Shown in pieces: positions 8,685 through 17,354 of a stretch of 64,000 nt of DNA; the stretch's first letter is position 1; every line of letters begins with the position of its first letter. This DNA comes from Solimicrobium sp043758755. Lineage in GTDB: Bacteria; Pseudomonadota; Gammaproteobacteria; Burkholderiales; Burkholderiaceae_D. A program made the translations under genes and the position numbers. The notes under the pieces were generated by a model. The model was not told where the DNA came from, made no database searches, and was given only the letters and a program-made list of their open reading frames with translations. Location of the stretch: NCBI GenBank assembly GCA_043758755.1, contig JAYVMW010000009.1:62001-126000 (forward strand). The letters are read 5' to 3'.

Positions 8685-9470
8685 ATGAAATCTGCCAATG
8701 AATTGACCAGCGAGCGCCGCCCACTCATTGCCGGCAATTGGAAAATGAATGGCAGCCTCGACTTCAACGCTGCGTTATTGTCCGAATTGAAAACTGGCGT
8801 CCAAAGTCTGGTCAGGCTGGAATGCGATATCGCGGTCTGTGTTCCGGCACCGTATCTGGCCCAAGTGCAGTCAGCCTTGCAGAACACTGCAATCAAATGG
8901 GGTGCTCAGGACGTTTCCGCTCAGGCCAGCGGTGCCTATACCGGAGAAGTTGCCGCCTCCATGCTGAAGGATTTTTCGTGTCACTTTGCCATCGTCGGGC
9001 ATTCTGAGCGTCGTGTTTATCACGCTGAAAGCGACGAGGTGGTTGCCAAAAAAACGCTGCAGTTGCTCAAGGCCGGCATTACTCCGATCGTTTGCGTCGG
9101 CGAGACTCTGCAGGAACGCAAGGCCGACAAGACTGAAGAGATTGTTGGTCGGCAATTAAATGCAGTACTTCATGCGATAGATCAAACTGACCTGATTCGC
9201 CTGGTGGTAGCCTACGAACCTGTTTGGGCGATTGGAACCGGAATGACGGCCACGCCTGAGATGGCTCAGCGGGTGCATGCATTTTTACGCAGTCAGCTGG
9301 CTGTCATTGACAAAGAAGTGGCACAGCGCGTACAAATTTTATATGGTGGCAGCATGAAACCGGACAATGCCGCGGCATTGTTGGCCATGCAGGATATTGA
9401 CGGTGGACTGATTGGTGGTGCAGCTTTGAAATCGGCAGATTTCCTGGGCATTATCTCTGAAACCATATAG
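8685..9470 (+). CDS. tpiA: Triosephosphate isomerase
   Basis: Interconverts dihydroxyacetone phosphate and glyceraldehyde 3-phosphate. The start at 8685 gives 261 residues. Catalytic features are AGNWKMNGS (with the Asn and Lys), IVGHSERR (His electrophile), AYEPVWAIGTG (catalytic Glu and flexible loop 6) and the phosphate-binding LYGGSMKPDN and GLIGGAAL. Residues 1-12 are an extra N-terminal tail compared with the minimal family length. A terminator separates it from secG. Confidence 0.96.
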   Translation: MKSANELTSERRPLIAGNWKMNGSLDFNAALLSELKTGVQSLVRLECDIAVCVPAPYLAQVQSALQNTAIKWGAQDVSAQASGAYTGEVAASMLKDFSCHFAIVGHSERRVYHAESDEVVAKKTLQLLKAGITPIVCVGETLQERKADKTEEIVGRQLNAVLHAIDQTDLIRLVVAYEPVWAIGTGMTATPEMAQRVHAFLRSQLAVIDKEVAQRVQILYGGSMKPDNAAALLAMQDIDGGLIGGAALKSADFLGIISETI

Positions 9471-9474
9471 ACAT

Positions 9475-9504
9475 GACTCTGTAAATTGGCAGAGTTATTT
9501 TTTT
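9475..9504 (+). terminator. Intrinsic terminator after tpiA
   Basis: GACTCTG / CAGAGTT pair over seven positions with an eight-base loop, followed by ATTTTTTT. Confidence 0.7.
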
Positions 9505-9558
9505 GTAGTACTGATGCACGCAGCAGCGTGTGCTAATTTAATTTTTTAGGTTTTTTAA

Positions 9559-9987
9559 ATGAACACTTTTTTTTCATTGGTAGTTGCTATCCAGGTATGT
9601 GCGGCTTTGGTCATCATTGGTCTGGTGCTGGTTCAGCACGGTAAAGGTGCTGATATGGGCGCAGCGTTTGGCTCAGGTGCATCAGGCAGTCTGTTCGGTG
9701 CAACCGGTTCTTCCAGTTTTTTATCCAAGGCAACCGGTGTTGCTGCGACAATTTTCTTTTGCGCCACGCTGGCTTTGGCCTATCTTGGTAACAGACATAC
9801 CGCCCCATCAGGCAGCGTCATGGATAATCTGGCCCAACCAAAAGTAACTGAAGAAGTGCCTTCGACAGCAGCAGGGAAAGCAGTCCCGGCAGAACCAGCG
9901 GTACCCTCAGTAACAGCGCCGGCAGTAGTGTCGCCAACAGCGAAGTCGGCAAGTAGTACTGGTCATGCAGACCAGATACCAAAATAA
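9559..9987 (+). CDS. secG: Protein translocase subunit SecG
   Basis: A 142-residue subunit of the SecYEG channel in the inner membrane. It has two membrane segments (about residues 3-23 and 53-73) joined by the family loop VLVQHGKGADMGAAFGSGASGSLFG. The C-terminal 60 residues are rich in Ala, Pro, Val and Ser and have low complexity, as is common for betaproteobacterial SecG. The tpiA-secG-tRNA-Leu-nuoA order is widely kept in this group. Confidence 0.95.
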   Translation: MNTFFSLVVAIQVCAALVIIGLVLVQHGKGADMGAAFGSGASGSLFGATGSSSFLSKATGVAATIFFCATLALAYLGNRHTAPSGSVMDNLAQPKVTEEVPSTAAGKAVPAEPAVPSVTAPAVVSPTAKSASSTGHADQIPK

Positions 9988-10020
9988 AGTCGGAATTCGT
10001 TCGAGATTCTCTTGTTTTTT

Positions 10021-10045
10021 GGTAATTGTGCGTTGAACAATTACC
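10021..10045. repeat. Perfect inverted repeat overlapping the tRNA promoter
   Basis: GGTAATTGT / ACAATTACC form 9-base arms around GCGTTGA. The loop and right arm contain the -35 box of the tRNA-Leu promoter. A T run lies to the left, so on the + strand it lacks the tail of an intrinsic terminator. Confidence 0.6.
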
Positions 10046-10061
10046 CTTGATCAAGTAGAAT
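10033..10061 (+). promoter_or_regulatory. Promoter for tRNA-Leu
   Basis: TTGAAC (10033-10038), a 17-base spacer and TAGAAT (10056-10061). Transcription would begin about 20 bases before the tRNA. Confidence 0.75.
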
Positions 10062-10089
10062 ACCGGACTGTGTTGTAGAGTAAAGAAAT

Positions 10090-10174
10090 GCCGACGTGGT
10101 GAAATTGGTAGACACGCTATCTTGAGGGGGTAGTGGCGCAAGCTGTACGAGTTCGAGTCTCGTCGTCGGCACCA
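10090..10174 (+). tRNA. tRNA-Leu (anticodon GAG)
   Basis: 85 bases with encoded CCA. The acceptor arms GCCGACG and CGTCGGC pair fully. The anticodon stem CTATC/GGTAG closes the loop TTGAGGG, giving anticodon GAG (CUC and CUU codons). The long variable arm (TGGCGCAAGCT) marks a class II tRNA, and the T arm reads GTTCGAGTC. The product is a leucine tRNA by comparison with the known E. coli GAG isoacceptor. Confidence 0.97.
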
Positions 10175-10285
10175 TCTGGGGGCTAGAAGTTAGAAACTAG
10201 AAAATCAGGAACGAGTAATGGAAATGGTATCCAGATGAAGTTGTCCGGATAAGCCCTTAAACCCTTTTAGCTTGTGTGACTAATC

Positions 10286-10645
10286 GTGAACCTCGAAAAT
10301 TATTTCCCAGTATTACTGTTTATTCTTGTCGGCATCATGGTCGGCATTGTCCCTCAAGTTCTTGGCCGTCTGGTAGCTCCATATAAGCCGGATGCGCAAA
10401 AATTATCTCCCTATGAATGTGGTTTTGAAGCGTTTGAAGATGCGCGCATGAAATTTGACGTGCGCTACTATCTCGTGGCCATCCTGTTCATTCTGTTCGA
10501 TCTTGAAACTGCGTTCTTCTTCCCCTGGGCTGTTGCCGAGCGTGAGTTGGGATGGACCGGTTTTCTGATCATGCTTGGTTTCATTCTCGAATTCGGTGTC
10601 GGTTTCTGGTACATCTGGAAAAAAGGCGCGCTGGACTGGGAATAA
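10286..10645 (+). CDS. nuoA: NADH-quinone oxidoreductase subunit A
   Basis: A 119-residue membrane subunit of complex I with three hydrophobic helices. The conserved SPYECGFEAFEDARMKFDVRY, within residues 40-60, is the loop near the quinone tunnel, and ILFDLETAFFFPWA follows. The start is GTG at 10286; no ATG lies nearby in frame. It is the first gene of nuoA-N. Confidence 0.96.
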   Translation: MNLENYFPVLLFILVGIMVGIVPQVLGRLVAPYKPDAQKLSPYECGFEAFEDARMKFDVRYYLVAILFILFDLETAFFFPWAVAERELGWTGFLIMLGFILEFGVGFWYIWKKGALDWE

Positions 10646-10729
10646 GCGTCACCAGTGAGCAAAAAAATAAGCAGCAAAAATAAGTACTAAAACAAGTCAA
10701 AGCTCCAAATCAGCGTAAAGGGTAGTTCT

Positions 10730-11206
10730 ATGTCAATCGAAGGCATATTAAACGAAGGTTTTGTCACAACCACGGCAGACAAGCTGATCAACTGGACCCG
10801 CACCGGCTCAATGTGGCCTATGAGTTTCGGTCTGGCCTGCTGCGCCGTCGAAATGATGCAGGCCGGCGCGTCGCGCTACGATCTGGATCGGTTCGGTGTG
10901 GTGTTTCGTCCTTCCCCGCGTCAGTCCGATGTCATGATTGTAGCCGGTACGCTGTGCAACAAAATGGCGCCAGCGCTGCGCAAGGTGTATGACCAGATGG
11001 CCGAACCGCGTTGGGTAATCTCCATGGGTTCCTGCGCCAACGGCGGCGGTTATTACCATTATTCCTATTCTGTGGTGCGCGGTTGCGATCGTATCGTTCC
11101 GGTCGACATTTATGTGCCTGGCTGTCCGCCGACGGCAGAGGCTTTGATGTACGGCATTATCCAGTTGCAAAACAAGATAAAACGTACCAATACCATTGCC
11201 CGCTAA
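10730..11206 (+). CDS. nuoB: NADH-quinone oxidoreductase subunit B
   Basis: A 158-residue subunit of the peripheral arm that holds iron-sulfur cluster N2 next to the quinone site. The four ligand cysteines are visible: the tandem pair C37-C38 in FGLACCAVEMM, C102 in GSCANGGG and C132 in PGCPPTAEAL. An AGGGTAG-type ribosome site precedes the ATG. The 84-base gap after nuoA holds no other gene. Confidence 0.97.
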   Translation: MSIEGILNEGFVTTTADKLINWTRTGSMWPMSFGLACCAVEMMQAGASRYDLDRFGVVFRPSPRQSDVMIVAGTLCNKMAPALRKVYDQMAEPRWVISMGSCANGGGYYHYSYSVVRGCDRIVPVDIYVPGCPPTAEALMYGIIQLQNKIKRTNTIAR

Positions 11207-11239
11207 ATACACCGAGCACACTAATTGGGTAAGTAAAAA

Positions 11240-11833
11240 ATGACAACAAAATTAGAAAATCTGGAAGTGGCCTTACGTAACGTGTTGGGAAGCCGCCAGT
11301 TTGAGCTGACCTCTGCGCTCGGTGAACTGACTCTGGTAGTGGATCATGCCGACTATCTGGCAGTCATGACCGAACTGCGCGACAACCTGTCCACCCGTTT
11401 TGAAGAACTCATCGACCTGTGCGGCGTGGATTATTCCACCTATGCCGACAGCAGCTGGACCGGCAAGCGGTTTGCAGTTGTTTCACATTTACTCTCGATT
11501 GCCAACAACTGGCGTTTGCGCGTGCGGGTGTTTGCCCCCGACGACGCCATACCGCTGTTGCCCTCTGTGACTGATATCTGGAATTCAGCCAACTGGTACG
11601 AACGTGAAGCGTTCGATCTGTTCGGCATACTGTTCGATGGTCACAACGATTTGCGCCGCATCCTGACTGATTACGGTTTCATCGGTCATCCGTTCCGCAA
11701 GGATTTCCCGGTTTCAGGTTATGTGGAAATGCGTTATGACGCAGAGCAAAAGCGGGTCGTCTATCAGCCGGTAACGATAGATCCGCGTGAGAATACACCG
11801 CGTATTATCCGCGAAGAAAACTACGCAAAATAA
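11240..11833 (+). CDS. nuoC: NADH-quinone oxidoreductase subunit C
   Basis: The 197-residue '30 kDa' subunit of the complex I connecting module. The signature EREAFDLFGILFDGHNDLRRILTDYGF, followed by GHPFRKDFPVSG, lies in residues 118-157. It is separate from nuoD, as in most betaproteobacteria, not fused as in enterobacteria. Confidence 0.96.
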   Translation: MTTKLENLEVALRNVLGSRQFELTSALGELTLVVDHADYLAVMTELRDNLSTRFEELIDLCGVDYSTYADSSWTGKRFAVVSHLLSIANNWRLRVRVFAPDDAIPLLPSVTDIWNSANWYEREAFDLFGILFDGHNDLRRILTDYGFIGHPFRKDFPVSGYVEMRYDAEQKRVVYQPVTIDPRENTPRIIREENYAK

Positions 11834-11904
11834 GGGCACGCACCAAGTCGCCGTGAGCGAGCGCGAATTGGAGCGGGTTGGAGTAATAAATATAGAGGTA
11901 TTGA

Positions 11905-13158
11905 ATGGCTGAGATTAAAAACTACACCCTCAACTTTGGTCCGCAACATCCGGCCGCGCACGGCGTGCTGCGTATGGTACTGGAACTGGACGGCGAAGTA
12001 ATTCAGCGCGCTGACCCTCACATTGGCCTGTTGCATCGCGCAACTGAAAAACTGGCCGAGCAAAAAACCTATCTACAATCGGTTCCCTACATGGATCGTC
12101 TCGATTATGTATCGATGATGAGTAACGAGCACGCCTACGTGATGGCGATAGAAAAAATGCTCGGTCTGGAAGTGCCGCTGCGCGCCCAGTACATCCGTGT
12201 CATGTTCGATGAAATCACCCGTATCCTGAATCACCTGTTGTGGATCGGCGCGCACGGACTCGACGTTGGTGCGATGGCCGTGTTCCTGTACGCGTTCCGC
12301 GAACGCGAAGACCTGATGGACTGTTACGAAGCCGTATCCGGTGCGCGCATGCATGCTGCCTACTATCGCCCGGGTGGTGTGTATCGTGATCTGCCGGATC
12401 GCATGCCGCAATACAAAGCATCGCATCTGCGCAATGCCAAGACCCTGCAGTCGCTCAACGACAACCGCAGCGGTTCGCTGCTGGACTTTATCGAAGACTT
12501 TACCGTGCGGTTCCCCGGTTACGTCGATGAATACGAAACGTTGCTGACCGATAACCGGATCTGGAAACAGCGCCTCGTCGGTGTCGGTGTGGTCAGTCCC
12601 GAGCGTGCCAAGGCCATGGGCTTTACCGGTCCGATGCTGCGCGGTTCCGGTGTGGAATGGGATCTGCGTAAAAAGCAACCGTACGAAGTGTACGACCTGC
12701 TGGACTTTGATATTCCGGTCGGCGTGAATGGCGACAGCTATGACCGTTATCTGGTGCGCGTGGAAGAAATGCGCCAGTCCAACAAAATCATGAAGCAGTG
12801 CGTCGAATGGCTGCGCAACAACCCCGGTCCGGTCATTACCGACAACCACAAGGTGGCACCGCCATCACGGGTGGGTATGAAATCGAACATGGAAGAGCTG
12901 ATCCACCATTTCAAACTGTTTTCGGAAGGGTTCCATATTCCGACCAGCGAAGCCTATGTGGGCATCGAGCATCCGAAGGGCGAATTCGGTATTTACATGA
13001 TGTCGGATGGCGCCAACAAGCCGTACCGTCTCAAAATCCGTGCGCCGGGCTACGCGCATCTGCAGGGAATGAATGAAATGGCCAAAGGCCACATGATTGC
13101 CGATGCAGTCACAATTATTGGTTCGATTGATATCGTGTTCGGTGAAATTGACCGTTAA
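11905..13158 (+). CDS. nuoD: NADH-quinone oxidoreductase subunit D
   Basis: The 417-residue '49 kDa' subunit that forms the quinone pocket with NuoB. It starts with the family motif FGPQHPAAHGVLRM (residues 12-25), where the conserved His lies. It ends with DAVTIIGSIDIVFGEIDR, the usual C-terminus (the Arg end replaces the Ni-ligand region of related hydrogenases). AGAGGT precedes the ATG. Confidence 0.97.
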   Translation: MAEIKNYTLNFGPQHPAAHGVLRMVLELDGEVIQRADPHIGLLHRATEKLAEQKTYLQSVPYMDRLDYVSMMSNEHAYVMAIEKMLGLEVPLRAQYIRVMFDEITRILNHLLWIGAHGLDVGAMAVFLYAFREREDLMDCYEAVSGARMHAAYYRPGGVYRDLPDRMPQYKASHLRNAKTLQSLNDNRSGSLLDFIEDFTVRFPGYVDEYETLLTDNRIWKQRLVGVGVVSPERAKAMGFTGPMLRGSGVEWDLRKKQPYEVYDLLDFDIPVGVNGDSYDRYLVRVEEMRQSNKIMKQCVEWLRNNPGPVITDNHKVAPPSRVGMKSNMEELIHHFKLFSEGFHIPTSEAYVGIEHPKGEFGIYMMSDGANKPYRLKIRAPGYAHLQGMNEMAKGHMIADAVTIIGSIDIVFGEIDR

Positions 13159-13185
13159 TTTCCGGTCGGTATTTAAGGTTAAATT

Positions 13186-13698
13186 ATGCTGTTATCAGAA
13201 CAAACATACAAAAAAATAGATCGTGAAATTGCCAAATTTCCGGCCGAGCAAAGACAGTCTGCCGTTATGGCGGCACTGGCCATTGCCCAGGATCAGACCA
13301 GCTGGCTCTCGCCTGAAGTGATGCAGGAAGTGGCCGATTATCTGAAGATGCCGGCTGTGGCAGTTCAGGAAGTAGCGACCTTCTACAACATGTACAACAC
13401 CAAGCCGGTTGGGCAGTTCAAGATTTCCGTGTGTACCAATTTGCCGTGCGCGCTGTCCGGTGGTGAAAAGGCCGCACAGTATCTGAAACACAAGCTCGGT
13501 ATCGATTACAAAGAAACCACTGCCGACCATAAATTCACGCTGGTAGAAGGTGAATGCATGGGGGCCTGCGGCGACGCACCGGTCATGCTGGTCAACAACA
13601 AGCGCATGTGCAGCCACATGTCGGATCAGAAAATTGATGCGCTGGTTGATGAACTCAAAAGCCATGCGCCGGCAACCACTGAGGGCACCAACAAATGA
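13186..13698 (+). CDS. nuoE: NADH-quinone oxidoreductase subunit E
   Basis: The 170-residue '24 kDa' thioredoxin-like subunit of the NADH dehydrogenase module. Four cysteines bind the 2Fe-2S cluster N1a: C83 and C88 in CTNLPC, and C124 and C128 in CMGAC. The stop codon overlaps the nuoF start (ATGA at 13695), which points to translational coupling. Confidence 0.96.
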   Translation: MLLSEQTYKKIDREIAKFPAEQRQSAVMAALAIAQDQTSWLSPEVMQEVADYLKMPAVAVQEVATFYNMYNTKPVGQFKISVCTNLPCALSGGEKAAQYLKHKLGIDYKETTADHKFTLVEGECMGACGDAPVMLVNNKRMCSHMSDQKIDALVDELKSHAPATTEGTNK

Positions 13699-14990
13699 CC
13701 AGTCTGCACACAAGACACATCAAGCCGTTAATTCTGGCTGGCCTGGATGGCAAAAACTGGGGACTGGAAGACTACGTCAAGCGCGGCGGTTACAGCGCCC
13801 TGAAACGCATACTTGCTGAAAACATCCCGCCGGAACAGGTGATTGCCGAATTAAAAACTTCATCGCTGCGCGGACGCGGCGGTGCCGGCTTTCCTACCGG
13901 TCTGAAATGGAGTTTCATGCCGCGGCAGTTCCCGGGACAGAAATATCTGGTCTGCAATACCGATGAAGGCGAACCAGGCACCTTCAAAGACCGCGACATC
14001 ATTCGCTACAACCCGCATGCACTGATCGAAGGTATGGCGATCGGCGCTTACGCCATGGGCATCACGGTCGGTTACAACTACATCCACGGCGAAATCTTTG
14101 CCGACTATGATCGTTTCGAAGAAGCGCTGGAACAGGCCCGGGCTGCCAATATGCTGGGCGACAATATTGCCGGCAGCAGTTTCTGTTTTCAGCTGCATGC
14201 GTTTCACGGTTACGGCGCTTACATCTGCGGCGAAGAAACCGCACTGCTCGAGTCGCTCGAAGGCAAAAAAGGCCAGCCGCGCTTCAAGCCACCGTTCCCC
14301 GCCAGCTTTGGCCTGTATGGCAAACCGACCACCATCAACAATACCGAAACCTTTGCTGCAGTACCGTTCGTGATGAACATGGGCGGCGAAGCCTATGCCG
14401 CTATCGGCAAACCGAATAACGGTGGCACCAAGATTTTCTCAATGTCGGGCGACGTGGCCAAACCGGGCAATTACGAAGTGCCGCTGGGCACACCGTTTGC
14501 CACACTGCTGGAACTGGCAGGCGGCATGCGCGACGGTAAAAAGATCAAGGCTGTTATCCCTGGCGGTTCCTCCATGCCGGTACTGACCGGTGAAGTCATG
14601 ATGGCCACCGACATGGACTATGATTCGATCGCCAAGGCCGGCTCGATGCTCGGTTCCGGCGCCGTGATCGTCATGGACGAAACCCGCTGCATGGTGAAAT
14701 CATTGCTGCGCCTGTCGTACTTTTATTACGAAGAATCGTGCGGACAATGTACCCCGTGCCGTGAAGGTACCGGCTGGCTGTATCGCATGGTGCATCGGAT
14801 TGAACACGGTCAGGGACGTCCGGAAGATCTGGATCTGTTGAACAGCGTGGCGGACGGCATTCAGGGACGCACCATCTGTGCGCTCGGTGATGCAGCTGCC
14901 ATGCCGGTACGGGCCATGATCAAGAATTTCAGGGAAGAGTTTGAATATCACATCGAGCATAAGCATTGCCTGGTGCCTTCATATATCTAG
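13695..14990 (+). CDS. nuoF: NADH-quinone oxidoreductase subunit F
   Basis: The 431-residue '51 kDa' flavoprotein where NADH is oxidised. RGRGGAGFPTGLKW (about residue 56) and the downstream NTDEGEPGTFKDRD segment form the FMN and NADH sites. SCGQCTPCREGTGW (about 350) plus a later Cys bind the 4Fe-4S cluster N3. It overlaps nuoE by 4 bases. Confidence 0.97.
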   Translation: MTSLHTRHIKPLILAGLDGKNWGLEDYVKRGGYSALKRILAENIPPEQVIAELKTSSLRGRGGAGFPTGLKWSFMPRQFPGQKYLVCNTDEGEPGTFKDRDIIRYNPHALIEGMAIGAYAMGITVGYNYIHGEIFADYDRFEEALEQARAANMLGDNIAGSSFCFQLHAFHGYGAYICGEETALLESLEGKKGQPRFKPPFPASFGLYGKPTTINNTETFAAVPFVMNMGGEAYAAIGKPNNGGTKIFSMSGDVAKPGNYEVPLGTPFATLLELAGGMRDGKKIKAVIPGGSSMPVLTGEVMMATDMDYDSIAKAGSMLGSGAVIVMDETRCMVKSLLRLSYFYYEESCGQCTPCREGTGWLYRMVHRIEHGQGRPEDLDLLNSVADGIQGRTICALGDAAAMPVRAMIKNFREEFEYHIEHKHCLVPSYI

Positions 14991-15035
14991 GTAACAGACA
15001 TAACAGCTAAATAAAACAACAGGCCAGAGAACAAT

Positions 15036-17354
15036 ATGGTTGAAATTGAAATTGACGGTAAAAAAGTAGAAGTCCCACCGGGCAGCATGGTGATGGACGC
15101 GGCCAATAAACTGGGCACGTACATCCCACACTTTTGTTACCACAAAAAATTGTCGATTGCGGCCAATTGCCGCATGTGTCTGGTTGAGGTGGAAAAAGCG
15201 CCTAAACCGCTGCCCGCCTGCGCCACACCGGCCACGCCCGGCATGATCGTGCGCTCCAAGAGCGACAAGGCAGTCAAGGCACAAAAAGAAGTGATGGAAT
15301 TTTTGCTCATCAACCATCCGCTGGATTGCCCGATCTGTGATCAGGGTGGCGAATGTCAGCTGCAGGATCTGGCGGTAGGCTACGGCAAGACTGCATCGCG
15401 CTATCAGGAAGAAAAACGCGTGGTGTTTCACAAACAGGCCGGCCCGCTGATTTCAATGGAAGAGATGAGCCGCTGTATTCAATGTACCCGCTGTGTACGC
15501 TTCGGTCAGGAAATTGCCGGCGTGATGGAACTGGGTATGCTGGGTCGTGGCGAACATTCTGAAATTACCACCTTCGTCGGCAAAACCGTCGATTCTGAAC
15601 TGTCCGGCAACATGATCGACATCTGTCCGGTCGGTGCACTGACTTCCAAACCGTTCCGTTATTCAGCCCGGACCTGGGAACTGTCGCGCCGCAAATCGGT
15701 TTCGCCGCACGATGGTCTGGGCAGCAATCTGGTGGTGCAGGTCAAGAACAATAAAGTCATGCGCGTACTGCCGCTGGAAAACGAAGCCATCAATGAATGC
15801 TGGATCAGCGACAAGGACCGTTTTTCTTACGAAGCTCTGGACAGTGCCGAGCGTCTGACCAAACCGATGATCAAGCAGGGCGGTGCCTGGATTGAAACCG
15901 ACTGGCAGACTGCGCTGGAATTTGTTTCACATGCGCTCAAAAACATCAAACACGAACATGGCGCAGCATCCATTGGTGCGCTGGCGAGTCCGCAATCCAC
16001 GCTCGAAGAATTAACCCTGCTGCAAAAAACCGTGCGTGGCCTCGGTTCTGAAAATATTGATTTCCGCCTGCGCGCTGCTGACGCCACACAACAGGCCGGC
16101 TTCAAACCCTGGCTGGGCATGTCGATTGCCGAATTTGCCGAGCTGGGCAACATGCTGGTGGTTGGCTCGTTCCTGCGCAAGGATCATCCGTTGCTGGCAG
16201 CCCGGATCCGTCATTCCGTCAAAGCTGGCAGCAAGGTATCGATCCTGCATGCCAGCGATGATGATCTGTTGATGCCGGTTGCAAACAAAATGATTTGTGC
16301 ACCGTCGGCCTGGTTGGCCTCACTGACCGAAATCGTCACAGCGGTGTCTGAAGCCAAAGGCGTTGCAGCGCCAGTCAAAGCAGCCACCGTCTCCGATGCT
16401 GCACGTGCGATTGCAGCCGACCTGCTCGCCGGTGACAAGAACGCGATCCTGCTGGGTAACGCCGTTACCTGGCACCCACAGGCTTCCCAGTTGCACGCAG
16501 CGGTCCAGTGGCTCTCAGAACAGACCGGTGTCAAATTCGGTTATCTGACCGAAGCGGCCAATACCGTGGGCGGCTATCTTGCCAATGCATTGCCAGAAAA
16601 AGACGGTCTGTCTGCGGCCCAGATGCTCGCGCAACCGCGCAAAGCCTACCTGCTGCTCAATGCCGATCCTGAACTTGATTGCGCAGGCGCTGCCCGTCCT
16701 GCTCTGGATCAGGCTGAAATGGTTGTGGTCATGTCTGCATTCAAACAGGGACTGGATTACGCCAGCGTGTTACTGCCGATTGCACCCTTTACCGAAACTT
16801 CCGGTACGTTTGTGAACTGCGAAGGCCGTGCCCAAAGTTTCAACGGCGCAGTCAAACCGCTCGGCGAAGCCCGTCCGGCCTGGAAAGTATTGCGCGTGCT
16901 GGGCAATCTGCTGGGTCTGTCCGGCTTTGATTATGAAACCTCCGAAGCCGTGCGCGACGAACTGCTGGGCAACCAGACTGATCTGGCTGCACGTCTTAAC
17001 AATAAAACCGCTGTGACTCTTGCCGCTGCATCAGGAACACAGGTCAGCGGTATCGAACGCATCGCCAATGTCGGCATCTACAGCGCTGACGCTCTGGTAC
17101 GTCATGCCGCGTCACTGCAGGAAACGGCGGACGCCAAATCACCGCGCGCCTGGCTGTCCACCGAGCAGTTCAGCGCTCTGGGTCTGGTCACCGGTGACAT
17201 CGTCAAGGTTACGCAATCCGGTCAGAGTGTACTGTTGCCGGCGTCAGCTGACAAAGGCCTGCCGTCGGGTGTGGCCAGAATTGCGGCAGGGCATCCGGCT
17301 ACTGCGGCACTCGGTGCCCTGTTTGGAACCGTTACTGTGGAGCGTGCAGCATGA
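15036..17354 (+). CDS. nuoG: NADH-quinone oxidoreductase subunit G
   Basis: The 772-residue, largest subunit of the peripheral arm. The N-terminal ferredoxin-like part carries a 2Fe-2S site (CRMCLVEVE near 46), the His/Cys-ligated and 4Fe-4S sites (CPICDQGGECQLQD near 97 and CIQCTRCVRFGQEI near 145) and CPVGALTSKPF near 190. The remainder is a molybdopterin-oxidoreductase-like domain without an active Mo site, as usual for NuoG. It overlaps nuoH by 4 bases. Confidence 0.97.
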   Translation: MVEIEIDGKKVEVPPGSMVMDAANKLGTYIPHFCYHKKLSIAANCRMCLVEVEKAPKPLPACATPATPGMIVRSKSDKAVKAQKEVMEFLLINHPLDCPICDQGGECQLQDLAVGYGKTASRYQEEKRVVFHKQAGPLISMEEMSRCIQCTRCVRFGQEIAGVMELGMLGRGEHSEITTFVGKTVDSELSGNMIDICPVGALTSKPFRYSARTWELSRRKSVSPHDGLGSNLVVQVKNNKVMRVLPLENEAINECWISDKDRFSYEALDSAERLTKPMIKQGGAWIETDWQTALEFVSHALKNIKHEHGAASIGALASPQSTLEELTLLQKTVRGLGSENIDFRLRAADATQQAGFKPWLGMSIAEFAELGNMLVVGSFLRKDHPLLAARIRHSVKAGSKVSILHASDDDLLMPVANKMICAPSAWLASLTEIVTAVSEAKGVAAPVKAATVSDAARAIAADLLAGDKNAILLGNAVTWHPQASQLHAAVQWLSEQTGVKFGYLTEAANTVGGYLANALPEKDGLSAAQMLAQPRKAYLLLNADPELDCAGAARPALDQAEMVVVMSAFKQGLDYASVLLPIAPFTETSGTFVNCEGRAQSFNGAVKPLGEARPAWKVLRVLGNLLGLSGFDYETSEAVRDELLGNQTDLAARLNNKTAVTLAAASGTQVSGIERIANVGIYSADALVRHAASLQETADAKSPRAWLSTEQFSALGLVTGDIVKVTQSGQSVLLPASADKGLPSGVARIAAGHPATAALGALFGTVTVERAA

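Noticed and set aside
10090..10174. Phage or island attachment site at the tRNA-Leu gene
   Set aside because: No integrase and no repeat of the tRNA 3' end nearby; nuoA follows directly, in the usual order.
12073..12849. 258-codon frame antisense to nuoD
   Set aside because: Shadow of nuoD; no ribosome site and no recognisable domain.
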